Of a DNA stretch of 64,000 nucleotides, positions 35,472-48,498 are shown in pieces (position 1 is the first letter of the stretch; every line of letters begins with the position of its first letter). The stretch covers positions 1 through 64,000 of the forward strand of contig CAIMAQ010000002.1 of the NCBI GenBank assembly GCA_903839035.1. Direction: 5' to 3'. This stretch comes from an uncultured Opitutia bacterium (GTDB lineage: Bacteria; Verrucomicrobiota; Verrucomicrobiia; Opitutales; Opitutaceae). The notes under the pieces are model-generated. The model made no database searches and had not been told where the DNA came from. It saw only the letters and a program-made list of their open reading frames with translations. The position numbers and the translations under genes were made by a program.

Positions 35472-36275
35472 ATGGATCGCTTCGCGGGCAAGGTCGTCTG
35501 GATCACCGGCGCGTCGTCGGGCATTGGCGAGGCGCTGGCCGCCGCGTTCGCGCGCGAGGGGGCGCGGCTCGTGCTCTCCAGCCGGCGGGCCGATGAACTG
35601 GAGCGCGTGCGCCAGGCGCTCGTGCGACCCGCGGAGCATTTCTGCCTGCCGCTGGATTTGGCGCAGAGCGACACCTTCCCCGCCCTGACCGCACAGGTAC
35701 TGGGGAAATTCGGCCGGGTGGACATCCTGGTGAACAATGGCGGCGTCAGCCAGCGGGCCCTCGCCGCGGACATCCTGCTCGAGGTCGAGCGCACCATGAT
35801 GGAGGTGAATTATTTCGGCACCGTCGCCCTCACGAAGGCCGTGCTGCCCACCATGCTCGCGCGCGGCGCCGGCCACGTGGTCGTGATCAGCAGTGTGATG
35901 GGCTACATCGGCACGCCGGGCCGCTCGACCTATGCGGCGTCGAAACATGCACTCCATGGCTATTTCGATTCGCTCCGCGCCGAGGTCTGGCGGGCGGGAT
36001 TGAAGGTCACCCTGGTCTGCCCCGGCTACGTGCGGACGAAGGTGTCCGATAACGCCCTGGGCGCCCGCGGGGAAAAGCACGGGGTGACGGACGCCACGCA
36101 CCAGCGCGGCATCACCGCCGAGCGCTGCGCGGAGGCGACCCTGCGCGCCATCGACCGCGGGAAAGAGGAAATTTCCGTCGGCGGAGCCGAGACCTGGGCG
36201 ATCACGCTCAAGCGTTTTCTGCCCGGCGTGTTTTCCCGCGTGATCCGGCGGATGAAGTTTACCGGCTCAAGGTAG
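35472..36275 (+). CDS. Short-chain dehydrogenase/reductase (SDR)
   Basis: 267 residues, classical SDR. The cofactor loop is WITGASSGIGEAL, followed by VNNGGVSQ, the catalytic Ser in VISSVMGYIG and STYAASKHALHGYF holding the YxxxK pair. LVCPGYVRTKVS follows the active site. It resembles DHRS7-like reductases. NAD or NADP dependence cannot be fixed; the basic SSRRADE after beta-2 favours NADP. The TAG stop is immediately followed by a GGCGGGGCG run. Substrate unknown; the neighbours are sugar genes. Confidence 0.88.
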   Translation: MDRFAGKVVWITGASSGIGEALAAAFAREGARLVLSSRRADELERVRQALVRPAEHFCLPLDLAQSDTFPALTAQVLGKFGRVDILVNNGGVSQRALAADILLEVERTMMEVNYFGTVALTKAVLPTMLARGAGHVVVISSVMGYIGTPGRSTYAASKHALHGYFDSLRAEVWRAGLKVTLVCPGYVRTKVSDNALGARGEKHGVTDATHQRGITAERCAEATLRAIDRGKEEISVGGAETWAITLKRFLPGVFSRVIRRMKFTGSR

Positions 36276-36299
36276 GGCGGGGCGAAGACCCACTCTGCC

Positions 36300-37499
36300 T
36301 CACGCGAAGCTGCCGCCACGCTTGATCCCCATTGCCTTGCGGCGGCGGTTGCGGTCGGCGGCGGCCTTGCGCTCGTAACCGCTGCGCCGGTGGTCGGCGA
36401 GCGGGTCGGCGGGAAGCCCATTGGCCTTGCGCCAGGCGGCCATCGCGGGGGCAACGTCCGTGAAAAACGCCTTCTTCAGGATGAGCTCGGCGTCGATCAC
36501 GCTGTTCTTCGCCTGGGCGGCGCGCAGTGCGTCGTGGTCCACGAGCGCGGCCTTCGCGTACAGCTCCTGCGCCATGATGACAGTCTGGATCATCGCCTCG
36601 ACCTTGGCCTTCTCGTTGTGGCACTGGTCGATCATGTAGGCGATCTTCGGCATGCGGCCGCGATCGGAGGCGAAGAAATGGATTTCGTGGAAGATGCGGA
36701 AGATCTGGTACGGGTCGATCGAGCCGAGCGTAAGGTCATCGTCGGCGTACTTGCGGTCGTTGAAGTGGAAGCCGCCGAGCATGTCCTCGTCGAGGAGCCA
36801 GGCGACGATCTGTTCGATGTTCGTCGCGTTGTAGTGGTGACCGGTGTCCACGAGCACCTTGGCGCGCGGGCCGGCCTTCTTGGAGTAGAGGTAGGCCATG
36901 CCCCAGTCGGCGATGTCGGTGGCGTAGAACGCGGGCTCGAAGGGCTTGTACTCGACGAGCATGGTCTGCTTCGGGCCGAGCTTCTGGTGCAACGCCTTGA
37001 GGCTCTCCTCGAAGTAGCCCTTGCGCTCGCGGATGCTGCCCTGCCCCGGGTAATTCGTGCCGTCCGCGAACCACAGGGAAAGATACTCGCTGCCGACGGC
37101 CTTCATGATGGCGACGGAGTCAAAGCAGTGCTGCAGCGCCTGCTGGCGGATTTTCGCGTCGTTGTTGCCGAAGGAGCCCCATTTGTAGCACTGGTCCTGG
37201 AAGACGTTGGGGTTGATCGCGCCGAGCTTGATGCCGTGCTTGCGGGCGAGCTTGATGACCTGCTTCGGGTCCTCACCCGGGGTGAAATCCCACAGCACGT
37301 GCGTGGCGACGGTCGGGCAGCAGCCGGTGACGGCGTGCACCTGGCCGGCATCTGCCAGCTTGTCGTTCATGTCGATCGCGGCGGCGTCCTGGAAGAACTT
37401 GCCGAAGCGGGTGCCCGTGTCGGCAAAGCCCCACGAGGGCGTTTCCACTTCAAATGAGGTGAGCGCCTCGACGGCGCGGCGGAGGAGTTTCGGGGTCAT
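36300..37499 (-). CDS. rhaI: L-rhamnose isomerase, RhaI type
   Basis: 399 residues, TIM-barrel sugar isomerase like the Pseudomonas stutzeri enzyme and unlike E. coli RhaA. Conserved segments: VETPSWGFADTGTRF, HVLWDFTPGEDP, LVEYKPFEPAFYATDIADWG, LVDTGHHYNATNIEQIVAWL and LGGFHFNDRKYADDDL, which provide the metal ligands (Glu, Asp, His, Asp). It converts L-rhamnose to L-rhamnulose, with broad aldose activity in relatives. ATG 37499 fits. No rhaB or rhaD gene is next to it in this window. An Arg/Lys-rich tail (KAAADRNRRRKAMGIKR) is present. Confidence 0.85.
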   Translation of the reverse strand: MTPKLLRRAVEALTSFEVETPSWGFADTGTRFGKFFQDAAAIDMNDKLADAGQVHAVTGCCPTVATHVLWDFTPGEDPKQVIKLARKHGIKLGAINPNVFQDQCYKWGSFGNNDAKIRQQALQHCFDSVAIMKAVGSEYLSLWFADGTNYPGQGSIRERKGYFEESLKALHQKLGPKQTMLVEYKPFEPAFYATDIADWGMAYLYSKKAGPRAKVLVDTGHHYNATNIEQIVAWLLDEDMLGGFHFNDRKYADDDLTLGSIDPYQIFRIFHEIHFFASDRGRMPKIAYMIDQCHNEKAKVEAMIQTVIMAQELYAKAALVDHDALRAAQAKNSVIDAELILKKAFFTDVAPAMAAWRKANGLPADPLADHRRSGYERKAAADRNRRRKAMGIKRGGSFA

Positions 37500-37571
37500 T
37501 GGGTAGGGAGTTTGTGTTAAGCCAAACGGAGGTTGTCAGCCGCGAAATTCCCCGTTCGAGTGAAATTTCTT

Positions 37572-37700
37572 ATGTGCGACGCCTGCCTGCAATTCGGCTC
37601 CCCCTGGCTGCCCACCCTGCACGGCGGCCGGAAGCGGCCGGTGGCCAAGGCCGTGCTGGGGTTGCGGGTAAGGAAGCCCGCGAAGAAGAAGAAAATGTAG
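37572..37700 (+). CDS. Possible 42-residue basic protein
   Basis: ATG 37572 opens MCDACLQFGSPWLPTLHGG and ends KPAKKKKM before TAG. It has a CxxC pair and a Lys-rich tail. The TAG is supplied by the left arm of the palindrome at 37697. There is no recognised family and no clear ribosome-binding site. It may be chance, but it is the only content of the 259-bp gap between rhaI and lnt apart from the repeat. Confidence 0.25.
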   Translation: MCDACLQFGSPWLPTLHGGRKRPVAKAVLGLRVRKPAKKKKM

Positions 37701-37762
37701 GTCGGGCTTTACGCCCGATATCCGGGCACGCTCGAAGGTATCGGGCGTAACGCCCGACCTAC
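37697..37762. repeat. Palindromic element carrying TAG at both ends
   Basis: 24-nt arms (37697-37720 and 37739-37762) match with one mismatch around an 18-nt spacer. Each arm begins GTAGGTCGGGC read outward to inward. The right arm contains the TAG of lnt (minus strand, 37759-37761) and the left arm the TAG (37698-37700) of a small plus-strand ORF. It looks like a REP-type or bidirectional-terminator element. Confidence 0.7.
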
Positions 37763-39396
37763 GACTCCGACGGACGACCCACCTTCAGGAGGGCAAAACC
37801 GAACCCCGCCAGCGCCGCGCAGACCGCGACAAACCAGTCGCCGTGCTCGGTGTAGAAGCTGTACCGCCCCACCCAGCGGGCGTCGCGCGTGACGTTCAGC
37901 GTCTTCGTGCCGCGGAAATAGATGGTGCCGTCGTCGTTCACCAAAGTCGCCCGGATGCTGCCAAACTCGTCGATCCAGCCGCTCCAGCCGCCGTTGCCGT
38001 CGCGCAGGACCGGCCGGCGCGTCTCCACCGCGCGGAGCACGGAGTTGGCCGCATGCTGGTAGGCCGCGCCGCCTTCCCCGAACCACGCGTTGTTGGTCAA
38101 CACCACCAGCACATCGGAGCCGGCGAGCGTGCTCGCACGGGCGAGCGCCGGGTAAATGTCCTCGTAGCAGATGAGCGGGCCAAACGTCAGCGCCCCGTTG
38201 CGCAGCGGCACGACCAGCGGCGAGGAATCAAGGCCCGTCGCAAAGTCCTCGCCAATCGGCACAAATTTCGTGATCCAGCCCAGCACCGGCCGCAGCGGCA
38301 CATATTCGCCGAACGGCACGAGGTGGCGCTTGGCGTAGTAGGACGATTGCAGGCCAAAGGCCGGGTCCACGACAAAGGCGCCGTTGTACCACTGCTCATT
38401 GGCCGCGGGGGAATTCTCGACGGCCACCGAGCCGATCAGCAGCGGCGCCTTCGCCGTCGAGGCGAGCGACTCGACGAACGCCCGCGCGTTGGCATCGCCT
38501 TTCACCGCCCACGGCGTCGTCGCCTCGGGCCAGAGAATAAGGTCGGGCCGCGTCGCGGCGGCCGCTTGGGTGGTCTGCTGCAGTACGGTGAGGATGCCCG
38601 GGCCCTTCGCCGGGTCCCATTTCACGTCCTGCGGGATGTAGGGCTGCACGAATCCCACCCGCGCCACCGGCACGGTGTAGCGGACGCGGTTGAACGCCTC
38701 CTGCACGTGGATGCTCAGGCACACCAGCAGCAGAAACATCGCGAGGAAGAACTCCTGACTGCGCTTGCGCAGGCCCGTCTCGCCCTCGCGAAACAGCCGG
38801 TGCGCGTAGGCGCCAAAGCCGATGTTCACCGCGACCAGCACGAACGATACGCCGTAGGCCCCCGTGTAGGACGCGACCTGGAGGATGCTCGCGCGCTGCC
38901 ACTGGCTCGCGGCGAGCGGCAGCCAGGGAAATCCGCCGAGGAACCACGTGCGCGTCCACTCGATGAGTACCCAGGCGCCCGCCAGCCCGAGCAGCACGGG
39001 CAGCCGCACCATCGTCGGCCGGCCCAGCATCCGCGGCAGCGTCCACCACGCGGCCAGGTACCAGAGCCCGATCCACGCGCCGACGACCGGCCCGAGCAGG
39101 ATCAGCCCGAACCAGGTCACATGGTGCAGCCAGCCGAGGATGAGCGTCCAGGCCACGGCCTGCGCGGCGACCATCGTCCACGCGTAAACCTTGAAGCGTG
39201 GCCGAGTGTACGCCCAGAAAATCCCCGGCACGAGCATCGCGTACGCGGCCTCGGGGATCTTGTACGGCGGAAAGGAGACCACCGCCAAAACCACAGTGAG
39301 CACCAGCACGACGCCGGCCGCCACCCACTCGGACTGGCGCTCCCAGAAGGTCGGGACGACGGCGTACGGATCGGCGGCGGGCGTGGAGTCGGACAT
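37759..39396 (-). CDS. lnt: Apolipoprotein N-acyltransferase
   Basis: 545 residues. About eight N-terminal helices are followed by a periplasmic nitrilase-like domain and a final helix. The catalytic triad is visible: Glu in LILWPEATTPW, Lys in YYAKRHLVPFGEYVP, Cys in LICYEDIYPAL. Lnt adds the third acyl chain to the N-terminal Cys of lipoproteins in the inner membrane, consistent with the lipoproteins seen elsewhere in this window. ATG 39396 is normal. The stop codon lies in a palindromic element, and another palindrome lies 10 bp upstream of the start. Confidence 0.93.
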   Translation of the reverse strand: MSDSTPAADPYAVVPTFWERQSEWVAAGVVLVLTVVLAVVSFPPYKIPEAAYAMLVPGIFWAYTRPRFKVYAWTMVAAQAVAWTLILGWLHHVTWFGLILLGPVVGAWIGLWYLAAWWTLPRMLGRPTMVRLPVLLGLAGAWVLIEWTRTWFLGGFPWLPLAASQWQRASILQVASYTGAYGVSFVLVAVNIGFGAYAHRLFREGETGLRKRSQEFFLAMFLLLVCLSIHVQEAFNRVRYTVPVARVGFVQPYIPQDVKWDPAKGPGILTVLQQTTQAAAATRPDLILWPEATTPWAVKGDANARAFVESLASTAKAPLLIGSVAVENSPAANEQWYNGAFVVDPAFGLQSSYYAKRHLVPFGEYVPLRPVLGWITKFVPIGEDFATGLDSSPLVVPLRNGALTFGPLICYEDIYPALARASTLAGSDVLVVLTNNAWFGEGGAAYQHAANSVLRAVETRRPVLRDGNGGWSGWIDEFGSIRATLVNDDGTIYFRGTKTLNVTRDARWVGRYSFYTEHGDWFVAVCAALAGFGFALLKVGRPSES

Positions 39397-39406
39397 GAGA
39401 TCGAAA

Positions 39407-39491
39407 GGTGGAGCGCGTTGCCCCTAACGCGCTGGCTGGAGTCGGTTCACCTGCGGGGTCGAACAACGCGTTGGGGGCAACGCGTTCCACC
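39407..39491. repeat. Inverted repeat element, GGTGGAGCG type, copy 1
   Basis: 25-nt arms 39407-39431 and 39467-39491 pair with two mismatches around a 35-nt spacer. Both arms read GGTGGARCGCGTTGCCCC inward. It lies in the 145-bp gap between secA (stop) and lnt (start). A diverged copy is at 46176. Confidence 0.7.
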
Positions 39492-39541
39492 CGCAAGCCT
39501 TCAGAAAAGCAGGGAGCACACTCGACATCGCAGGCACGCGC

Positions 39542-42667
<3,126 letters not shown>

Positions 42668-42754
42668 GAAGGGCCAAGACCATAGGTAACGAGGGAGGCT
42701 TGGCAAATGACAAATGCCTCCCTGTCTCGTACGGGTCTTGCTTAGCGGAGGGAC

Positions 42755-44266
42755 ATGGCTGTCTCCCCCGCCCCCACCAATTCGTCTTGCCCGCCCGGGT
42801 CCGGGTCGGGTCTGCTGCCGACCGTGCTATCCGGCTACGCCACCGAAGGCTTTTTCGACGAAATGTTTCTGCCCGACGGGACCTTGCGGCCCCACTATCG
42901 GAAATTCGTCTCCCGCTTCGGCACCATCCCGCGGGCGGAACTGGACGCCAAGCGCGGGGCGATCGACGCCCTGTTCCTGCGGCAAGGCATCACCTTCAAC
43001 GTTTACGGCGATTCCCAGGGCACCGAGCGCATCTTCCCCTTTGACCTGCTGCCGCGCGTCATCCCCGCCGCCGAATGGGAAAAACTCGAGGCCGGCCTCA
43101 TCCAGCGTATCACCGCGCTGAACCTCTTCCTCCACGACATCTACCACGAGCAGCGGATCCTGAAGGACGGGGTCATCCCACCCTATTACGTATTGTCGGC
43201 CAAGCACTTCCGACGTGAGTTTGTCAATTTCCGGGTGCCGGGCGACATCTACATCCATGTCTGCGGCTCTGACCTGATCCGGGGCGCGGACGGTGGCTAC
43301 ATGGTGTTGGAGGACAATGCCCGCTGTCCATCCGGCGTGAGCTACATGCTGGAGAACCGGCGGGCGATGCGGCGGACGTTTCCGGGGTTCTTCGATGGCA
43401 CCGGCGTGCGGCCGGTGGACAACTACCCTGCCGAGCTTTACGAGGTCCTGCGGCATATCGCGCCGGCCGGCGTGGCCGATCCGACCGTGGTGCTGCTCAC
43501 CCCCGGGCCGTATAATTCCGCCTATTTCGAGCACACGTACCTCGCCCGCCAGATGGGCATCGAGATCGTGGAGGGACGCGACCTCGTCGTCCGCGACCAG
43601 CGGGTCTACACGCGCACGACCAAGGGCCAGCAACCGGTGCACGTCATCTACCGGCGCATTGACGATGATTTTCTCGACCCGACGGTATTCCGCGCCGATT
43701 CCGCCCTCGGCGTGCCCGGGCTGATCCACGCGTACCGCGCCGGCAATGTCTCGCTCGCCAACTCGATCGGCACCGGCCTGGCCGACGACAAGGTGATGTA
43801 TTATTTCGTCCCGCGCATCATCAAGTACTACCTCGACCAAGAGCCGCTCATCCCGAACGTCCCGACGTACCTCGCCAGTGAGGAAAAGGACCGCGGCTAC
43901 ATCCTGGACAACCTCGACAAGCTCGTCGTGAAGTCCGCCAACGAGGCCGGCGGCTACGGCATGCTGATGGGGCCGCACTCCACGAAAGCCGAGTGCGAGG
44001 CCTTCCGCGAAAAGATCGTGGCCGACCCGCGCAATTTCATCGCCCAGCCGATGATCTCCCTGTCGCGCCATCCCACGTTCATTGAGGAGACCAACCACTG
44101 CGAGGGCCGCCACGTCGACCTGCGCCCCTACATCCTCTACGGCCAGAAAACCACCGTCATCCCCGGCGGCCTCACCCGCGTCGCCCTCCGCCGCGGCTCC
44201 CTCGTGGTCAACTCCTCCCAGGGCGGCGGGAGCAAGGACACCTGGGTCCTCTACGCCGACGAATAA
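42755..44266 (+). CDS. Circularly permuted ATP-grasp type 2 protein
   Basis: 503 residues. DUF404/DUF407-type permuted ATP-grasp signatures: YDEMF-like [11 protein letters not shown] at the N terminus, [57 protein letters not shown], and near the C terminus [15 protein letters not shown] and [10 protein letters not shown]. The family is predicted to make a peptide-like bond using ATP; the product is unknown. It is first in a tight three-gene unit with the alpha-E and transglutaminase genes, a combination conserved widely in bacteria. Divergent from secA with 87 bp between starts. Confidence 0.92.
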   Translation: MAVSPAPTNSSCPPGSGSGLLPTVLSGYATEGFFDEMFLPDGTLRPHYRKFVSRFGTIPRAELDAKRGAIDALFLRQGITFNVYGDSQGTERIFPFDLLPRVIPAAEWEKLEAGLIQRITALNLFLHDIYHEQRILKDGVIPPYYVLSAKHFRREFVNFRVPGDIYIHVCGSDLIRGADGGYMVLEDNARCPSGVSYMLENRRAMRRTFPGFFDGTGVRPVDNYPAELYEVLRHIAPAGVADPTVVLLTPGPYNSAYFEHTYLARQMGIEIVEGRDLVVRDQRVYTRTTKGQQPVHVIYRRIDDDFLDPTVFRADSALGVPGLIHAYRAGNVSLANSIGTGLADDKVMYYFVPRIIKYYLDQEPLIPNVPTYLASEEKDRGYILDNLDKLVVKSANEAGGYGMLMGPHSTKAECEAFREKIVADPRNFIAQPMISLSRHPTFIEETNHCEGRHVDLRPYILYGQKTTVIPGGLTRVALRRGSLVVNSSQGGGSKDTWVLYADE

Positions 44267-44271
44267 TTCCC

Positions 44272-45312
44272 ATGCTCAGCCGCGTCGCCAACAGCCTTTA
44301 CTGGATGAACCGCTACCTCGAGCGCGCCGACAACACGGCACGCCTGGTGGACGTGAATCTCCAACTCCTGCTCGACCACCGGGCCCTCGATGAAAAGACC
44401 CTCGCCGGCCACTGGATCCCCATCGTCCAGAGCGCCGGTGACGAGAACCTCTTCGCCTCGCTGCACGCGCGCGCGACGGGCAAGACGGTGACGGAGTTCC
44501 TCGTCTTCCAGCCGGAGAACACCAACTCGATCCTCGCCGCCGTTTCCCAGGCTCGCGAGAACGCCCGCATGGTGCGCGACCAGATCACCAGCGAGGTCTG
44601 GGAGGAGATCAACCGCCTCTACCTCTTCCTCCGCTCGCCGGCCGCCCGGCAGCGGCTCGACTCGAGCCCGATTGAGTTTTTTCAGGAGATCAAGGCGAGC
44701 TCCCTTTACCTTCAGGGCCTCACCAACGCCACCGTCCTCCGTAACGAGGGCTGGCTCTTCCAGCAGGTGGGCAAATACCTCGAGCGCGCCGACAAGACCT
44801 CGCGCATCCTCGACGTGCGCCACGCCTCCCTCCCCGCCCGCGGCGAGCCCGTGCCCGTCACGCAGGCCGGTGCCCTGGAGTGGGCCGCGGTCCTGCGCTC
44901 GTGCAGCGCGTGGGACGCCTACAAGTCCATCCACGGCGCCGACGTCCAGCCTGCGCTCGTCGCCGAGTTCCTGCTGCTGTCCCCGGACTTCCCCCGCTCC
45001 GTGCGCTTCTGCGTGCAGTGGGTCAACACCCTGCTCCGCGGCATCTCTGGTGTCGCCGCCGACCGTTTTTCCAACGACGCCGAGAAGCTCGCCGGCCGCC
45101 TGCTTGCCGAGCTGCAGTTCGGCACCGCCGACGAGATCATCGAGGCCGGCCTGCACACGTACATCGACCAGCTGCAGACCAAGCTCAACGAGATCGGCGG
45201 CGCGCTGTTCCAAGCCTACATCTTCCAGACCTTCCTCACGCCGGACAACGAGCAGCTCCAGCAGCAGGAAGAGCAGCAGCAGCAGGCGGCGGGAGCCGTC
45301 CCCCGCCGATGA
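44272..45312 (+). CDS. Alpha-E domain-containing protein
   Basis: 346 residues, all-helical alpha-E (DUF403) protein: MLSRVANSLYWMNRYLERAD opens it and QQVGKYLERADKTSRILDVR marks the second repeat. A Gln/Glu-rich tail (LQQQEEQQQQAAG) ends the chain. Starts 5 bp after the ATP-grasp stop and overlaps the transglutaminase start by ATGA. Its function is unknown beyond constant association with the ATP-grasp partner. Confidence 0.92.
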   Translation: MLSRVANSLYWMNRYLERADNTARLVDVNLQLLLDHRALDEKTLAGHWIPIVQSAGDENLFASLHARATGKTVTEFLVFQPENTNSILAAVSQARENARMVRDQITSEVWEEINRLYLFLRSPAARQRLDSSPIEFFQEIKASSLYLQGLTNATVLRNEGWLFQQVGKYLERADKTSRILDVRHASLPARGEPVPVTQAGALEWAAVLRSCSAWDAYKSIHGADVQPALVAEFLLLSPDFPRSVRFCVQWVNTLLRGISGVAADRFSNDAEKLAGRLLAELQFGTADEIIEAGLHTYIDQLQTKLNEIGGALFQAYIFQTFLTPDNEQLQQQEEQQQQAAGAVPRR

Positions 45313-46175
45313 AACTCCAGATTTTTCACCGGACCCACTACGACTATGCCGCGCCGGTGCGGGACAGCTTCAACGAGGCCCGCCTGCAACCCACCAACGC
45401 CGAGGACCAGATCTGCCACAGCTTCCTGCTCAAGGTGCTCCCCGCCACCCGGCTCAGCCACTACCTCGATTTCCAGCTCAACGTTGTCCACCTGTTTGAC
45501 CTCACCGAGCCCCACAAGTCGCTGACCATCGAGGCGACGTCCATCGTATCCACCCCGGCCGGGAAGCTGCTGATGGCGGATCATCCCTCGACCCCGCTGG
45601 CGGAGATGGAAAAGGCCTGCGGCCAGCTCGATCGCTGCCATGATTTCCTGCAATCGAGCCGGTTCGTGGAACCGGGCCCTGACACGTGGCGCCTCGGACT
45701 CGATGCGGCCGTCGGTTTGACCGACACCTGGCAGGTGGCCCAGGCGGTGATGCAATATATTCACCGCGACTTCACCTACATGCCCGCCGCCACGCACGTG
45801 CACACCCACATGCGCGACGTGCTGCGCACGAAGCGCGGCGTGTGCCAGGACTTCGCCCATGTGATGCTCGGCATCTGCCGCTCGTTGCGCATCCCGAGCC
45901 GCTACGTCAGCGGCTACCTCTACAACGGCCCGGCCGACCAGCTGCGCGGCGCGCAGGCAAGCCATGCATGGGTCGAGGTGTACCTGCCCGATTCCGGCTG
46001 GCACGGCCTCGACCCCACCAACAATTGCCAGCCCGACGAACGTTACGTGCGGATTGGCGTGGGCCGGGACTACGCCGACGTCACCCCGATCAAGGGCACC
46101 TATCGCGGAACCGGTGAACGGAAGATGACCGTGGATGTGCAGGTGACCTCACTCGACCCGGTGCCGGTAGGCTGA
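45309..46175 (+). CDS. Transglutaminase-like cysteine protease, alpha-E cluster
   Basis: 288 residues. An N-terminal bacterial-transglutaminase domain (LQIFHRTHYDYAAPVRDSFN) precedes the papain-like core with Cys179 in RGVCQDFAHVML, His219 in ASHAWVEVYL and Asp235 in HGLDPTNN. No signal peptide, so cytoplasmic. It would cut or form amide bonds and may process the ATP-grasp product. The ATG overlaps the alpha-E stop by 4 bp. Its TGA is followed at once by the copy-2 inverted repeat. Confidence 0.92.
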   Translation: MKLQIFHRTHYDYAAPVRDSFNEARLQPTNAEDQICHSFLLKVLPATRLSHYLDFQLNVVHLFDLTEPHKSLTIEATSIVSTPAGKLLMADHPSTPLAEMEKACGQLDRCHDFLQSSRFVEPGPDTWRLGLDAAVGLTDTWQVAQAVMQYIHRDFTYMPAATHVHTHMRDVLRTKRGVCQDFAHVMLGICRSLRIPSRYVSGYLYNGPADQLRGAQASHAWVEVYLPDSGWHGLDPTNNCQPDERYVRIGVGRDYADVTPIKGTYRGTGERKMTVDVQVTSLDPVPVG

Positions 46176-46253
46176 GGTGGAGCGGCTTGTCCCCAAGACG
46201 CTGGTTTGCCTCAGGCATTTCGATCCAACGCGTGAGGGACAACGCGTTCCACC
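46176..46253. repeat. Inverted repeat element, GGTGGAGCG type, copy 2
   Basis: Arms 46176-46200 and 46229-46253 pair with about seven mismatches of 25, spacer 28 nt. The outer right arm (AACGCGTTCCACC) is identical to copy 1, whose right arm ends at 39491. It starts directly after the TGA of the transglutaminase gene, between two convergent genes. Confidence 0.6.
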
Positions 46254-46287
46254 CCCAAGCCAAGGCGGATGGAGAACCGCCCCACCC

Positions 46288-47214
<927 letters not shown>

Positions 47215-47281
47215 GGGGGAGTTGGGGCCGAGTGAGAGGGAAACTGCCGTGGTTGGCGAGTACGGGAATTACCCCGCGAGG

Positions 47282-48436
47282 TCAGGCTGAACCCGACAGA
47301 CGCGCCGCCGCGCCGGTCTCGTAGCGCGCAATCCAGGTCACGTGCCACGACGCATAATCGCCAGCCTCGATATGCGCCCGGGCCTGGGCCATCAGGTCGA
47401 GGTAGAAATGCAGGTTGTGCAGCGTGAGCAGGGTGCAGCTGAGGATTTCTCCGGCCAGCGTCAGGTGGCGCAGGTAGGCGCGGGAAAAATTCCGGCAGGT
47501 GTAATTGTCCAGGCCCTCGACAATCGGCCGGGGGTCGGTGCGGAACTGCTCGTTGCGCAGGTTCAGCGGACCGTCCGGCGTGAAGACGAGACCGTTGCGC
47601 GCCACGCGGGAGGGCAGCACGCAGTCAAACATGTCCACTCCGAGCGCGACCATCTTCAGCAACTGCGGCGGTGTGCCGAGGCCCATGGTGTAGCGCGGCT
47701 TGTGGTTCGGCAGGAACGGCGTCGTCGCCCCCACCTGCTTCAGCATCTCCGGCTCCGGCTCACCCACGCTGACTCCGCCGACCGCGTAACCGGGAAAATC
47801 CAGCGCCGCCAGTGACTCCGCCGCCTCGCGCCGGAGGTCATCGAAGGTCGAACCCTGCACGATGGCAAACACGTGGTGGCCCGCGGCCAGGAACCCGCTG
47901 TCGGTGGCGATCTGCCGGCACTGCTGCGCCCAGCGGTAACTGCGGGCCACGGCCTCGGCACACGCGTCGCGCTCGCACGGCCAGGGCGGGCACTCGTCCA
48001 GAACCATTGCAATGTCGCTGCCGAGGTTCTGCTGGATGCCCATGACCTCCTTTGGCCCGAGAAAGAGTTTCGCCCCGTCGAGATGCGACTGGAACGCCAC
48101 GCCGTCCTCCCGGACGTCGCGCAGCTTTGCCAGCGAGAAGACCTGGAAGCCGCCGCTATCCGTCAAGATCGGCCCGTCCCAACCCATGAACTGGTGCAAT
48201 CCGCCGAGATCGCGGATCAACTCCGAGCCCGGGCGCAGGTTGAGGTGGTAGGTGTTGCCCAGGATGATCTGGGAGCCGATCTCGCGCAGATGCGCCGGCG
48301 TGAGCGACTTGACCGTGCCCTGCGTGCCCACCGGCATGAAGATTGGCGTCTCGATGACCCCGTGCCGGGTCTGCAACCGACCCCGCCGGGCGGCGGTGGC
48401 CGTATCGGTCTTAAGCAATTGAAAGTGATTGGCCAT
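47282..48436 (-). CDS. tgt: tRNA-guanine transglycosylase
   Basis: 384 residues, TIM barrel. Catalytic and recognition motifs are intact: [13 protein letters not shown] (first Asp), [26 protein letters not shown], and FDCVLPSR (nucleophile Asp). The zinc site is odd: where bacterial enzymes have CxCxxC, this protein reads LDNYTC (~residues 303-308), so two of three cysteines are absent; the last Cys and a His in TLHNLHFY remain. It exchanges guanine 34 for a queuosine precursor in tRNA. ATG 48436 (MANHFQLLK) is chosen over upstream starts. Divergent from the glutaminase gene. Confidence 0.93.
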   Translation of the reverse strand: MANHFQLLKTDTATAARRGRLQTRHGVIETPIFMPVGTQGTVKSLTPAHLREIGSQIILGNTYHLNLRPGSELIRDLGGLHQFMGWDGPILTDSGGFQVFSLAKLRDVREDGVAFQSHLDGAKLFLGPKEVMGIQQNLGSDIAMVLDECPPWPCERDACAEAVARSYRWAQQCRQIATDSGFLAAGHHVFAIVQGSTFDDLRREAAESLAALDFPGYAVGGVSVGEPEPEMLKQVGATTPFLPNHKPRYTMGLGTPPQLLKMVALGVDMFDCVLPSRVARNGLVFTPDGPLNLRNEQFRTDPRPIVEGLDNYTCRNFSRAYLRHLTLAGEILSCTLLTLHNLHFYLDLMAQARAHIEAGDYASWHVTWIARYETGAAARLSGSA

Positions 48437-48498
48437 CAGCGTGCTCCACCTTACCCGCATGCTTGACCCCCCTGTCAATCTTGGGTAGATTGACCGAA

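Noticed and set aside
37697-37762. Insertion sequence
   Set aside because: Too short and no transposase; better explained as a REP-like palindrome or terminator.
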